NCBI GenBank assembly: GCA_026724425.1
Contig: JAIUCV010000019.1
Span: 9,890,325 to 9,954,324 of the forward strand
Length of the DNA stretch: 64,000 bases
Reading direction: 5' to 3'
Origin: Erythrophleum ivorense
Taxonomy: Eukaryota; Streptophyta; Magnoliopsida; Fabales; Fabaceae
The notes under the pieces are model-generated. The model did no database searches. It was not told where the DNA came from and saw only the letters and a program-made list of their open reading frames with translations. The position numbers were made by a program, and so were the translations under genes. Below are positions 1-13,716 of the stretch, one piece after another (position 1 is the stretch's first letter; each line of letters opens with the position of its first letter).

Positions 1-3000
1 ATGATTATACAACATTTCCCATATGGGATTACATCATATGCCATGCATATGGCTACAATATGAACAAATCACACACTTTGTTGTCAATCTTTCATTTTCC
101 CACTTGTTGGCTTTCATTACCTTGCTCATTTACTCCACCTAGCATGTTAAGACATTGGAAAGGAGGGAATGAGATTCAAAAAATACCAATAGCTCATCTC
201 CCTTTCAATCACACATAAATAATGCAATACAAGTTTTAAAAATGCATGCATGGGCATAATGGAATGTGTAATCATTCAAGAAGCATTCTTAGCATTTGAA
301 CAAGTCACACAAAGCACACATAGGCTTGCCAAGCAAGTGGATTAACCTCACCCATTCTCATCGAGGTTCTTGGACTTGCCTCACCCTTTTCTTAAAGTCC
401 TTAAACTATGCCTTGCTCTTGGGAGACACTAAGCTTTGTCTCAACCATTCTCAAGGGTTCTTGGCTCATCCCCACCATGGTTAAAGGGTTTTTGGCTTCT
501 CCACACTCAAGCAAACCAAAGTAAACATATAAAACATTATTTGAAAACATAATTCAACATCATGGTACCATGGGACATAGGCATATACTAGAACACTTGT
601 CATGGCTTAAATTATGCATACACACATTCAAAGACAAGGTAAGCACACATTTATGCATGAGAGAAAGTAAAGAGAGCTACCTTTGCTATAATTGCACACC
701 TTTCCTTTGAGCTTTGGATCCTTTCCCTCGACCTCATACTTACAAATAGGTGGGGCTTGTTTTTCTTGGCCTAAACACAATATATGGAAGCCAATTAAGC
801 TCTTGGAAACATTCCTAAAGTCACACATCCTATTAAAACCTTAAAGTGCTCTAATGATCCTTTTATGGTTCCAAAAGGTGCCTAATGAAGCAACATCTAT
901 AATTTAAGTTCTTAGCTCCTTTCTTTCCATCCAGTTATAACTCTTGACTCCTTTTAAGCCTCTTGGAGCCATCACACAATTAATTTGAAAGGCTTAGCTA
1001 GGTGTTGCTTCATAAAGCCATAATATGGAACCTATAACTATATCTCACTATCCATGACTTCTAAAATTTTTCCAAGGGTTCCTCTTATCCTCTTCCATCA
1101 TATATGACTTAAAATCAAGTTTGGAATAAATTAAAATTACCGCTAACCTATAGTTTTGCCCTAGGGGAAAATGATACATGAAAAAGGGAAGCAATGAGTT
1201 TGCTTTGTTTTCTTGATGAAAGAGGCATGTGGGGAGGTCTCTAGGGGTCTTAGGAGCTCATCCCAACATTCAATTTGGCCTAGGGAGACTTGCATCAAAA
1301 CAAAATTTTAAATGTGTTCTTGAATTCCTAACAATTCAATCTTCCAATTTTATGATTTTTACTTTGTCTTCTTTGCATAGTCTTAATTCCTACACTCTTT
1401 TTTATAGGATTCACTCTTGATTCTGCCCAAAAACCAACCCCTCTTGGCTGTCCAAAAATGGGACACAACATTCAAGAGGAGGGCAATGAAAGAACAAGCT
1501 TGGAACTTAACAATTTACCTTGATTTCCTTGTCTTTCTTGGATGTTTCTCCCTTTTTTTAGTTTACTCTCTCCAATTTCAAAATTTTCCTTTTTGTTCTG
1601 CCCTCAAAACAGCACCAAACTTCTCATTAAAACTATAGAAAAGAAACTTGAAATGAGAGAAATAAGTTTCAAGAAGGAGCAAATGGAAATTCTTAGGCCT
1701 CTTAAATTTTTTCCAAGGTTTTCCCTCATCTTCATTCATCATATATGACTCACAAATGGGCTTGAAAAAATTTAAAACTATCCCTAGGTGCCTTGAACCC
1801 TTTAGGCCGAGGCATGCTCCCTTCTTGGCACCCATGGAGTTTGCTTTGTTTTCTTGGTGGAAGATGCATATGAGGAGCTTTCTAGGGATCTTAGGAGCTC
1901 ATATAAACACTCATTTAGGCCTAGGAATTATTGTATCAAATCAAATTTTGCAAAGGACACTTGAAGCCCTAACTTTGCTATCTTGATTTTCCATGGTTGT
2001 TTGTTAATTCTCTTTGCATATTATTATTCTCCTCCCTTAAATTTCTAAGATTCATCCTTGATTTAGCTAGAAACTCAACCGCTTAGGGCTAGCCATATGT
2101 AGGTCGAACCACCCATAAGAGAAGGAACATTAAGTGAAGAGATGACAAAATACCATGATTTCCTTAGTTCTTCTTGCTTGTTTTTTACCTTCCTTGGCTT
2201 CCTCAACTCAATTTCAAAATTTCCCCTCTATTCTGCCCTCAAAACAGATCCAAGAACTTAAATAAAATCATGGGAAAGAAAGGAAGATGGAGGAAAAAGA
2301 GTTTACGAAGGAGGAAGCATGAAAAATAAAGAAAATTCATACCTTTTTCTTTATTTTTCTCCTTCCTTTCTTCTCCTCTTGGTGTGCCTCAAATCCTTGC
2401 TCTCTCCTTTTGTTTAAGGCAGAAACAAATGTGGCTAAATGAATCAGGAGGTGGGGTGTGACCTATATATATAGGTAGGTTAGGAAGAACTTTTCAAAAA
2501 TTCCAATTTCATCCATTCGTCTTGGCATTTTCATTTCTGGTTCTTTTTAGCTCTTTTTTGAGAATTGTCTTTTCCATTACTATATACCTTTGGAATCACT
2601 CAAATTAGGGTTAAAACCTTCTCGAACGAATTGGTCAATGTTCAGACCAACTGACGTTGGAAAACATACATTGGAGGGGTTTTAACTATCTTGAGACTTC
2701 CTATAGTTTTCAAGGCCTCTGAGAACCCTGGAGAACTTAAAATTTTCATTTAAAAAGTCTTCCTGTGAGAATTCTAAAATTTTTTCAAAATTACAAAAAT
2801 ACCATTGCATTTCGTCAACTTTTTGTTCAAATTTGTTTCTTTATTCTAACTTCTTTTTTCTTTTCGTCTGAGCATGGGATTCTCATTTTTAGGAGTTTAA
2901 AATGCTTCTTAATTTTTTTAGGATCTTAACTAATTCATTTAAGGGGACTTGCTTTGAAAGCGTATCCATTTCCTTTTTTTTTTTTTTACGAAACTAGACA

Positions 3001-3005
3001 TTGCA
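1..3005 (-). repeat. Family-1 gypsy LTR, window-truncated (LTR A)
   Basis: Non-coding. It reads as the reverse complement of the long LTRs at 13.7-17.2 kb and 24.9-28.4 kb: the CCATGGTGAGGATGAGCC-type tract, the GGTACCATG site and the block before the polyadenylation-like region all appear inverted. The LTR start (on the minus strand) lies at 3005, where TGCAATGTCTAGTTTCG is a mutated form of the TGTAATATCTGGTTTTG start. The other end lies left of the window, so it is unknown whether this is a solo LTR or part of an element. The short open frames inside are not conserved coding sequence. Confidence 0.8.
2463..2475 (-). promoter_or_regulatory. Probable LTR TATA box (LTR A)
   Basis: CTATATATATAGG, followed on the minus strand by a C/A-rich stretch. 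The same motif sits at the same relative place in LTR D (14,266) and in the 3' LTR of the gypsy element (25,496), which supports a U3 core promoter. Function is inferred from position and conservation only. Confidence 0.5.
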
Positions 3006-3955
3006 CAATCTATAGCCTTTTATAGTTTCTATTGGTTCCATATTAATCTCTACGCTCCAAAACCCTTGTTCCCATTATGATTTCGTAAGAAACTAGCTCC
3101 CTTTAATTTGCTCTAGGTCTAGACGAAATGAGAAGAGCAAGAGAAAAATAAGGAAAATAAGTCTTATATAAGAAATCATACCTTAATCAATTCCTTGCTA
3201 AATGGTGCTTCTTATGCTTCAAAAGTTTCCCTTTAATTCCTCCTTCCTTCTATTAAATCAGTCATAAAATTCCACCATTTAAAATTCTAAAATCATAGAA
3301 AGAAAGAGGAGAATAACTCTTAGGAGGGCAAGGAAGGCAAATTCTTCATATTTACATACCTATATGCCTTAGTGTTCCTTCCTTTTTCTCCTTCTTTCCT
3401 CCCACATTTTGGTGTTGGTCTAGTTCTATTTCAGAGCAAGAAATTCAATGGTGGAGCTTAGGGATGTGCTGATGCATATATATATGAAAAGGGGGAGTTT
3501 TAAAACAATTGCAAAAATTCCCATTATGTCTCGTAACTTCATTTCCTCAGTTTGACCTCATTTTAATTTCTTTTTGAGAACCATATTTTCCATCATAAAA
3601 TCTAAATCCTCTAATTCATAAAAATGCCTTTGGTTTCACCCAAATTGGATTTAAAATCTTATCAAACTATTCGATCAAAGTTTCAATCAATTGATAACCT
3701 AAAATACACACCGAAGGGGTTTTAACCATTCTAGAGGTTCCTATAATTTTTAGGGCCATTGAGAACCCCAAGAAACTCAATTTTTTCATTTAAAGCTTCC
3801 TCTTTTGAGTTTTCAAAAAGTTACCTGAAATTATAATTTTGCCACTGCATTTTTTGTTCCTTTGTTTTGCTGTTTTGACTCTGATTTCGAGCTATTCTTA
3901 GTTTCCTACCTACATTTTTAGATGCTTTAATTAGCATCCTACCCTTAATTGGTCT
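3006..3955 (-). repeat. Partial family-1 LTR (LTR B), split by LTR A and LTR C
   Basis: This stretch matches the first ~1 kb of a family-1 LTR in reverse orientation (tracts equivalent to 13.8-14.6 kb), but it is a more diverged subfamily than LTR A. It is cut at 3005/3006 by LTR A and at 3955/3956 by the TGTAACACCATAA terminus of LTR C. The rest of LTR B should lie left of LTR A, outside the window. This makes B older than both neighbours. Confidence 0.6.
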
Positions 3956-6900
3956 TGTAACACCATAAATTCTGAGACTCAACTCATGCAAATTCCATGC
4001 CTTGTCTCATGCTTGTTCTATGGGAAGCAACATAATAACATTGGAAATCATGAATAGGGTTGCATTTCGTCATGGGTAAAATTTTTCTTTCAGTGTCCCA
4101 TGCCCATATGGATTCAACCATCTCATTCTCATATTTAAATACACAAATATAACTCATAACAAGATCAAAAAGTGGCCCATACCTTGAGTAAAGGGAGTAG
4201 ATACACAAAACACACTAGTGCAACCTCGGGTAGGACTTCGATATTTTGTGCCTAAATTTTGAAAATTCATAACTGATTCTAAAAAAATCAAAATTAGACA
4301 CACTATACCATTCTAGAAATCTACAGATGTCTACTTTATGGTAAAAATAAATCTAGACCAAATAGAGGCTGCTACGCACCGAATATTAATGGAACAATAC
4401 TAGAGGTCGATTGTCATCACTAGTACTGACCTCCAACTTCAAAAATTCATATCTCGATGCTCAAAGGTCCAATTGGGGTGATCTCAGTGGCCATGGAAAG
4501 CTTATCATGTCTAGTTTATAAAATTTCATGAGTATTAAACATCATTTGACCCATGAATGACACAACCCCTGTTTTTGACCATATGAACAGTACCTATATC
4601 AGTTTAATAGAAAATGGTAACTTTGGAAAATCATAATTAATTCCACAGAGCTCCAAATAATATAGTCTTTCACTTCTTAAAAAGATCTAGATAAGATCTA
4701 CATGTGTGCCAAATTTCATGAGCAAATTCGTTCATTTGGTTTGATGTTGACATTGGGTTGCAAAGTGACTCATTTTATGTCATCAAAGGGGTCTAAATGG
4801 TCCATTTCAAGTTCTAAGGCAACCATGACCACTTGAGCACGTGAAAATGCACCATAATGACTCTCTAAACTTATCTCAAAGGTGTGTGAATCTAGATTTC
4901 TCAAACTCACTCCCTCACCCCATGCCATGCACAAGATTGCAAACGCTAGCTCTTACCATTCAATACCCAAATCATGCTATCTCATGCATTTGGCATCAAA
5001 TCTCATTTATACATCATAAATTTGGGTAATTACATATGCTCATATGATTGCATAACAATTTTATCATAGGATTACATCATATGCCATGTGTATGGCTACA
5101 AAGGAGACAAAACTAGGCATTTTCATACACTTGGTTGTCAATCTTCTTCTTCTAGGCTTGGTAGCTTCCATTATCTTGCTCAATTACTTCACCTAGCATG
5201 TTAAGATATTAGAGAGGAGGGGATGAGATTCAAAGAATCCTAATAGCTTATCTCCCTTTCAATCACACATAATGTATGCAATACAAGTCTTGAAAATACA
5301 TGCATAGGCATATTGACATATGTAAGCATTCAAAAAACATTCTTGGCATTTGAACAAGTCATACATAGTATAAATAAGCTTGCTAAGTGAGTGGATTAGC
5401 CTCACTCATTTACTTATGGATTTTAGACTTGCCTCATATATTTTCTCTAAGAGATTTTGACTCAACCTTACTCCTGAGAGTTAATGAGAAGCTCGTCGCG
5501 TAACCCTCAAAATAAAACTAGGTAGGATTAAATTTATAGTTAGTAGCACAACCTAGATAATCTCTTTTGGAAATGGAATTTAATGTTTAATTGGGCTTTC
5601 TAAGTGTTAAAAGACTTTAAAAATTTCTAAACTAAGGGGGGTTTTTGATTGATTCAAACTAACTAGAATTAAATTGAAACAAAATTCCTAATTGCTACAT
5701 AATTGTATGAATTATGGGTGAAGGATGGTCTTGTGACTAACTTTGGATTCGTCCCTTGGTATCCACTATCCTTATCCTAATCCAATTGTGATCAATTTTG
5801 ATCTAAGAATCCCTAATTGTGTTCATGGTAAATGTATCTTGAGTTATCACGCAAGAATCAAAAGATTAACAATCTAATGTTGAATTGAAACCTTAATCTC
5901 GCATTAAATCGCTAACTCTTATCATTAGGATTGATGAACACTTGAATTGAATGATTAATTGATTAATTAGCCTATGAATTAACACTTTAGGAGATTCAAT
6001 TAACCAATTAAACTCCAATGAACCCTCAAATTAGACAATTAAGCTCATAATTTCACTCATGCATTTCATTGAACACCTTTGTGGCATACATGGGAAATTA
6101 AAGGAAAGTATAAAATTCAGTGTTTAATCCAACCAATTAACCAACAAAGGCTTACTAATTAGTGTCTAACTAACCACTAATTATAATTACAAAAATTCCT
6201 AATCAAATACAATCTTAACCAAGAGAATATAAGAAAAGAAAAGTGCTGGAAAAATAAGAAAATCTTAGCCAAAAATATGTTGCTCATTCATGGATTCAAG
6301 CATTAGCCAAGGATCCTCTCCAAGCTAATCACAAATGGATATTTAATGCTTCATCATGGTGGTGAGATGGAGATGGGGATTGGAAGATAATGGCTACATC
6401 ATGGTTCTGCATGTGAGTATTTTCGTGGCCTAAACTTCTCCCCACTAGCAGGTCATTCTAACCTATAAGTGTGCATGCATGGATGGCTCTCAATCCAGCT
6501 TCTCTTAACTAATTATTTCATGTGTTTTGCTCTCCTGGAGGCTTCCAAAACTTGTGGCTTCTTTTGTTCACACAAGCTTGAAACTCTCTCACCTCATTCT
6601 TCACATGTTGCTTCCTCTGTTTCTGCTCGTGTTTGTAGCATGGCGATATGAAAGTTGTATATGTGTTTCTTCTCTGTTCGCTTCTTCCCGTAGGATCTGC
6701 ATGTTCTCCACGTGATTCCTCCACGTAATACCTCAGCTTCATATCCACATGTTCCTCCTTCATGCAGCTTCTTCTTCAATCTCAAACCTATGGTTTCTTC
6801 CATGCTTCATCTTCTTACTATTCCACATAATTTCTCACGTAAACTTTGCATGGTTTGGTGTCTTGTGTTTATGTAGAGGGAGAGCTAAACATGTGCAGAG

Positions 6901-8615
6901 TAGTAGAAGCTGCTTCGTCTCTTCCATGTGATCCTATAGCTTCCTTCAACCCAGCCTCTTTTCCACGTTAAAATCAAGTCTTATTTCTCCTCTAGCTTCC
7001 CTTCATTTAACTCAACTCTTTCACGTCAAAACAGTAAGTGCTTAAGCTTATTCTCTTTTGCACAGAATTGTGGCTTCTTCATGTTTTCTCCATGCAAGCT
7101 CCTTTCCATGTTGAAGCTGCACCTCCTTACATAAATTCCACGTCAACTCGTAAGTGCTTCATGCAATGAGAGCTTCTTCTTTCCTATAAACCATCACTCG
7201 AGCCTCCTTCTCTTTAATCCCTTCAACACGTGGCTCTTATGATTGTGTTCAAAGCCCATAAAAAATCTGCAAAGATAATAGGAAGAATATTCACAACATT
7301 ATTTGAGATAAAATTGAGCATTAAAAACTAATAGTTTGTAAATTAATTCCTAAAATGTAAAAATAGCCAATTAAAATCAAATTCCACTTAATTGAATTCT
7401 TAAAGCCATATTTGGACACTAAAATGGCTAAGTTAGGAGGATTAAAATATATAAAATATCATGCTTATCAGTCAACCTCACTTTTGGGAGACTCTTTACT
7501 TTGTCTCAACCAAGCTCAAGGATTCTTGGTTTATCCTCACCATGGCTAAAGGGTTATTGGCTTTTCCACACTCAAGCAAACCAAGACAAGCATATAAAAC
7601 ATCATTTGAACGCATAAAACATCATTATGGTACCATGGAATAAGAACTCATGCTAAAATACTTTTCATAACTTAAAACATACTTACACATATTCAAAGAC
7701 AATGTAAGCATATATTCATGCATGAGAGAAGGTGAAAAGAGCTACCTTTGCCACACAAGCATACTTTTTCCTTGAGCCTTGAATCCACTCCCTTGACCTC
7801 ACACACCCAAGGAGGTGGAAATTATTTCTCTTGGCTTAGACACATCATATGGAAGTTAATTATACTCTTGGATTACATTCTAAAGCCATACATTCACTAG
7901 AAAAGCTAGGTGGTTCATATGGCTCTTTTATGGTTCTATAATGCACTCAATGAAGCAACCTTAAGAAAACATCATCTTGGCTCCATTCTCTCCATCTATT
8001 TATGATTCTTGACTCAATTTAAACCTCTTGGAGTCATCACACAATCAATTCAAGGAGCCTAGCTAGGTGTTGCTTCTTTAAGCCATAATATGGAACTTAT
8101 GATACCATCTCACTTTTTATGGCTTCTAAAATTTTTCTAAGGCTTCCTCTCATGCTCTCCCATCATATATGATATAAAACTAAGTTTGGAAGGAATTAAA
8201 ACACTCCCCAAGTGCATGGACCCTCCTTGGCTAAACCATATACTCTTCTTGGCACCCTTAGAGTTTCTTTGCTTCCTTTGATGTGAGAAGTATGTAGGAA
8301 GCTTTCTTGGTGTCTTAAGAGCCTATATGAACACTTAAACATCATAAAATATGGCTAGGATTCATGGTAGAGTTCAAGGTACAATCAAAACCCTAGCCTC
8401 CCTGTCTTACATTTTCATGCTTTTTTCTTTGATTTCTTTACTCCTACTTGCTTCTCACACGCCAAAACCTATGAATCTCCCTTGTTAGGACCAAAATTCA
8501 TCTCTCTTTGATCGAGCTCTATATAGGGCGAAATGCCTACAAGGAGGACCAAGGAAGAAAAAGCATGGTAGACAACAACTTACCTTGATTCCCCTTACTT
8601 AAGATTCTTGCATCT
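3956..8615 (-). repeat. Family-1 LTR (LTR C) carrying a 2-kb insertion, truncated on the right
   Basis: It starts at 3956 with TGTAACACCATAA, the reverse complement of the conserved TTATGGTGTTACA LTR end. The body matches LTR D reversed: the tract near 4.2-4.8 kb equals that near 16.3-17.0 kb, and 7.5-8.6 kb equals the 14.6-15.7 kb region. Similarity stops near 8,615, so roughly the first 0.85-0.9 kb (including the expected TATA region) is missing. Positions 5,481-7,471 are an unrelated insertion. Non-coding. Confidence 0.7.
5481..7471. mobile_element. Unclassified ~2-kb insertion inside LTR C
   Basis: The segment interrupts LTR C at a point where other LTR copies (for example 15,680-15,700) are continuous. 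It is flanked by imperfect 19-bp direct repeats, 5462-5480 and 7472-7490, 15 of 19 identical. Its right end read on the minus strand starts TGATAAGCATG and its left end is near a CG-rich GCTCGTCGCGTAACCC. It has no long ORF, RT motif or poly(A) tail. The 6.4-7.2 kb part is pyrimidine-rich with many CACGT and GCTTCTTC words. TGATAAG resembles an LTR start, but a 19-bp duplication is too long for LTR integration, so the class stays open. Confidence 0.45.
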
Positions 8616-9115
8616 AGTGTAGAATCTAAGTGGTTGCAGCCTAAGCTTTAACATATTCCTGTAATCTATTTGCTAATAAATTCATTGCATCAAACATCTC
8701 TCATAAAAACATTAGTTTGAGTATTTCTGTGAGAAATTTCACCTATAAATTCATATTTAATACAAAGTAATACATATAATTAGGCATCAATCATCATCTT
8801 ACTTTATATTACTTTCACTTATTCTCTATTAAATGATAATACCAAACAATATTCACACAAATATCTACCTAAACAATTTAATATTCAATCACAAGTATTA
8901 CCTATAATACTAAGAAACAAACAATAATCATCCTTAAAGTTAGTTTTCCCCAAACCTCTGTTACCTACAGATGAAATTGACTGCTTTCGTTCCTTTCCCC
9001 GATTAAATAATTAGGAATCTAATCTTTGTTCTATGTATGAGAGTAAGTTAGTCAACATGCCTGCTATGGTGTATGAGCAAGCGATCTAGGAAAGTGTTCA
9101 AGTTATTTGATGCCA
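8616..9115. other. AT-rich spacer, nothing recognised
   Basis: About 500 bp between the broken end of LTR C and the family-2 LTR fragment. I see no ORF, repeat partner in the window, or RNA gene. It may be unmatched LTR sequence of the family-2 element or older DNA. Confidence 0.4.
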
Positions 9116-9745
9116 AAATGTGGGAACTAGGTTTCATATAAGACTATCCTTAATCAATTATTATTAATGAAAGGAATTGTAATTGTAGTTTATTGATTAT
9201 GATAGCATTGCCTCGTACTTTTCTTTTTCTTTCACTTGTATAGTTCATAGTTAACTGAATCCTTTTCAAGTTAACTAAAACTTGTTAGAAGACTTCATTG
9301 TTACTACCCTAAGTTCTAATTAACTAAGTCTTCCTTTAGTTAGCTAAATCTTGTTCTTCTTAAACTTTTTTTTAACTTGTAAGTTCCAATTAACTGAATT
9401 CTAACTTCTAGGTTCCAGTCTATCGCACCATATCCAATTATTGAAACTTAAGATCTAGTTGGTTGAATCTTGATCTAATTAACTAAATCTTGGAACTTTC
9501 AAGCAACACATATCATTGAATGAAACATTTAGGACAGTACCTGATTTGAAGTTATGATGAAGATTAATTATTATACCATAAGATTCTTTAAGGCACAAAA
9601 ATATTATTTAGTATTTGCATTTTATACAACCTTCCATAACTTTCATTCTTGTCATACATAATGAAACACTAGGTCTTATACACTACATCTATGTATATCA
9701 TACTTCACACATAAACTTCATGTCTCACATATATACAAGTCAAAC
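9116..9745 (-). repeat. Family-2 LTR fragment (minus)
   Basis: Read in reverse, this segment matches 44,575-45,220 closely. Shared blocks include the ATGTATGACAAGAATG tract, GAATCTTATGGTATAAT, and the cluster of AATTAACTGGATCTAG-type words. That identifies it as the downstream part of the TGTCACAACC-type LTR. It abuts integrase-end coding sequence at about 9,750-9,780 with no polypurine tract and no first half of the LTR between them, so a deletion removed the pol/LTR junction. The similarity to 45 kb ends near 9,115. Confidence 0.65.
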
Positions 9746-12700
9746 TATAGTATTCTACACTCTATCATTTATAATCAAACACTAGTTAAGTTTTTGTTTG
9801 ATCTTGGTATCAATAATTCTTTTTGGTTCTAAAACATAAGATAAATTGTCTTGCAAATGTACTAACTCATACTACATGACATGTGAAAGGTTTGCTTAGT
9901 GTTTTTGAGCTAAGAAACATGGACAACATCTTGAATTTAGGAAAAATTAGGAGGTATAACAAGTTTGTAGACTATGAGTCCTATCAGATCAAGGATTTAA
10001 AACGGACCAAGATATTAAAGACTGAGTTTTTTAGATTTCAAATATCAACCCACAACTATGACTGGAGTCACCTTAGGGAATACACAATCACCTATTTCAA
10101 ATTCTGTAAGTTTTTTTCTTCTATCAGAATAGCTTTTTTGCTTAAAATCTATTTCATATTCTATAGGTTCTTTTCTTCTATTAGTATAGCTCTTTTGCCA
10201 ACTTTAGGCAATTAGTAGTCTTTTTCTGATGAGTTTTATTTGCCTAGTGGTTTGGTCAACAATATTTGGCCCTAACAAATTTCTTTTACCACGATCAACC
10301 TAGCACAAAGGTGACCTATACTTTCTCCCATACAGAGCCTCAAATGGGGTCATCTAAATATTAGAACAATAATTATTATTATAGCCAAATTCTGTAATGG
10401 TAAGTACACATTTTAGTTACCTTTCATCTTTACAACATAAGCAATAAGCATATCTTCTAAAGTCTATATGGCTTTCTCAATCTACCCATTAAAAAGAAGG
10501 TGGTAGGCTATATTGAAACTATGTCTAGTACTTATAACTTCCTTTAAAGACTTCCAAAAATTAGAAGTGAATCTAGGATTTCTATATGAGATGATACTAC
10601 TTGATACCTTATGAACCTCACAATTTCTTTAACATAAGTCTAAGCTAACATGTCTAAGGCATAGGTAGACTTAGTTGGTAAAAAGTGCATAAACTTAGTA
10701 AGTATATGCATTGTTACCCAAATGGAATCATAACCTAAATAAGTTCTAGTTAAACCTATAATAAAGTTTATGGAAATGTTATCCTATTTTCATTCAAGGA
10801 TATCTAAATGTTACAACAATCTTGCAAGCTTTCGATGTTCTATTTTAATCCTCTAACAAAATAAGCACTTATATACATACTTGGCAATGTCTAATTTCAT
10901 ACTAAGCCATATAAAGTTTGCTTAAAGTCTTAATACATCTTAATGGCTCCTAAATGAAGAATATATCTACTCTTATGGGCTTCTATTAATATAATATTGC
11001 TTAAATTACACTCTTAGGTACACACTGCCTATCATGATATCTAACCAATCCATCCTCAGAGATATTAAACTCTCTAGAGTTACCTTAGGATATCTGATCC
11101 TAAACCTCACTAAAAATTTGTTAGAGATTTGCACATCTCTGATTTGGTCTTTAAAATCACTTTGGATCCTAGGCTCACTCAAACAAAGGCTATGAGGATA
11201 CAAAGAGATAAAAAGATTCATATCTCTCAAATCCTTAATCAATTATTATTCCCTAGGCATCATTTGCCATATGAATGGACTTCCTATGTAAGGCATCTAC
11301 AACCATATTTGCCTTACCTTGATGATATTTAAGGCTAAAATCATAATCTTCTAGAAATCCTATCCATCTCCTCTATCTCATGTTCAACTCCCTCTGATCA
11401 AATAAGTATTTTAGGCACTTATGGTACATAAAGACTTCAAACTTAGCACTATATAGATAGGGCCTCCAAATCTTCAAGGAAAATATTACAACAACTGATT
11501 CTATATCATAAAATGGATAGTTTTCCTTATGTGGTATAAGCTATTTAAAGTCATAGGTTATTACTCTACCTTGCTACATAAAAAATAGCATAAACCCTTC
11601 TTAAATGCATTACTATATATGACAAAAGTTTCCTTAGGGTTTGGTATAACTAACACTAGGGAGAACTTAACTTAACCTTTAACTCTTAGACATTATCCTT
11701 ACACTTGCTATCCCAAACCAAAGGCTAATATTTTCTAGTTAACTTGGTTAAAGGTATCATTAACTGGAAAAATCTCATGATGAGTTTCCTTTAGTATCCA
11801 ACTAGATTAATGAAACTCTTAAATGTTAATGACTGTGTTAGGTCTCTCCTAATTTAAAATAGTCTTTATCTTATTAGGATCTATTACTACCTCTCCTTGA
11901 AGATAACATCGCCTAAAAACTTAACCACTTTAAGCCAAAACTCACATATGCTAAGTTTGGCATATAACTTATTCTTTCTTAAGGTTTGTAGGATTATCCT
12001 AAAGTATCTTTCATACTCCTTAAAGCTCTTAGAATAGACAATGATATCATATATGAAATCACAACAAATTGACCAAGATAGGGTTTAAAAATCCCATTCA
12101 TGTAATTCATAAAGATAGCTAAGGCCAGGTCAAACCAAAAGGCATAACTAAGAACCTATAATACCTATACCTAATCTTGTAGGCTATCTTAGCTATGTCC
12201 TTTGCCCTAACTTTCAACTAATGTTAGTTTAACCTCAAGTCTATCTTTGAGAAGACTGAGGCTCTTACTAACCAGTCTAGCTGATCATTTATCCTAGGCA
12301 ATTGATACTTATTTTTTATAGTAACTCGGTTCAATTGCATATAATTTATGCATAACCTCATACTTCCATCCTTTTTCCTTAACAAAAAAAGCCAATGAAC
12401 CTATAGGATACGTTAGGTCTAACAAAACTCTTCTCTAATAGTTGTTTAATTTTTTTTAACTCAATTAATTTTATGAGGGCCATCGTATGGGAAGCTTTAG
12501 AAATAAGAACTATATTAGGAATTAGTTCAATGGAAAACTTACTTCTCTATCAAGAGGAAGACAACTAATGAACATTTTTGAATAATCCTTAATAATAGGT
12601 ATACCCTCTATTGCCTCTTCAGCTTTAGCTTACAAAAAGAAGAAAATGAAGAATCCTTGACAACCCTTTCTAAGGTACCTTTCAACCTAGGTAGTGGATA

Positions 12701-13716
12701 GATAAGATAGCTCAATTGGGGATTAGGAATTAGAAATATAAGCAGGCAAAGAAACTAACTTATGAGTATAATCAAGAATCACATTATTAGTAGACAACTA
12801 GTCCATACCAATAATAACATCAATTTCACACAAAGGAATAAAACTAAATCAAGAGTGTAATATTGATTATCAAGTTGAACAATGCAATTTAAACAAACAT
12901 GAGAAGTATAACATGTTTTCCTATAAGAGTAAAAATAGACAAGTCAAATGGTAACATATTGATTCTTAAATCCAGACGCTTAGCACAATCATAAGAAATA
13001 AAAGAATGAGTTGCTCCATAATCAAAGAGTGCATCCATAATATAATTATGAATTAATAACATACCTCAGATGAAAATGGGAGATTGATTAGCCTTCTGTT
13101 ACATTAAAGCATATAAGTATCCTTCAGTCTATACTTTGACATCAAGAATTGACTCTTATTGATTTCCATAATTCCTAGAAATGTGCCCTAGTTTATCATA
13201 CTGGTAATGGACATTCTTGCTAGCCAAATAAAGGCTATTGCCATGATTCTTACCATACTATTGACACTTTCTCATATTATAATTTTGACTAGGCTACTTC
13301 CCTTGATTCTAACTACAACTCCCTCTGGGTTTCTTATTCTAAGGTTTAGTATTCCTTTTCTTGTGAGTATCATCATCCCTATCTTTCTTTTCAACCTGTG
13401 ATTTCTTTCCATAGTCTATCATACTCTCCTTAACTATACTGTACTTATTTGCAAGCTTGGCAAAATTCCTAATTTCCAACTTTGCCACTTCCACTCTAAT
13501 TTCTAGATTTAATCTCCTTTTAAAGTTTGTAGCTTTTTAACATTCACCACATGTTTGCTTCAGATAAGAAGAGAATTTGGACAATTCCTCATACTAGCTC
13601 ACTATCATATCATCTTACTATAATCATATAAACTTGGCCTATTTTGCATTTTCTTTTACATTATCTTAGGAGCACTTGTCAAAGAATGTGATTTGAAAGA
13701 CTTCCCATATGATCTA
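9746..13716 (-). pseudogene. Degenerate family-2 gypsy gag-pol (minus), main part
   Basis: Read on the minus strand from right to left there is the gag end (13.2-13.7 kb), protease, RT, RNase H and integrase, in gypsy order. Visible motifs are FDYGATHSFISYDC (protease, near 12,980-13,040), INYMQLN (RT, near 12,320-12,350), NYMNGIF (RT, near 12,090), DQRELNMR (RNase H, near 11,390), MTPFEALYG (integrase, near 10,340) and DQTTRQIKLIRKRLL (integrase C-terminal part, near 10,220-10,260). No frame stays open for more than about 100 codons. The last motif is close to DQTIKQIKLIKKRLL at 38.3 kb, so this belongs to the same family as the plus-strand copy there. It is interrupted by solo LTR D and resumes at 17,187. 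Confidence 0.75.

Noticed and set aside
6400..7260. Short ORFs in the 2-kb insertion, both strands
   Set aside because: Low-complexity Ser/Phe/Leu-rich frames of 60-80 codons overlapping on both strands, with no domain or start context.
9883..10215. 110-codon open frame on the plus strand
   Set aside because: It lies antisense to degenerate integrase of the minus-strand gypsy element and shows no protein motif.
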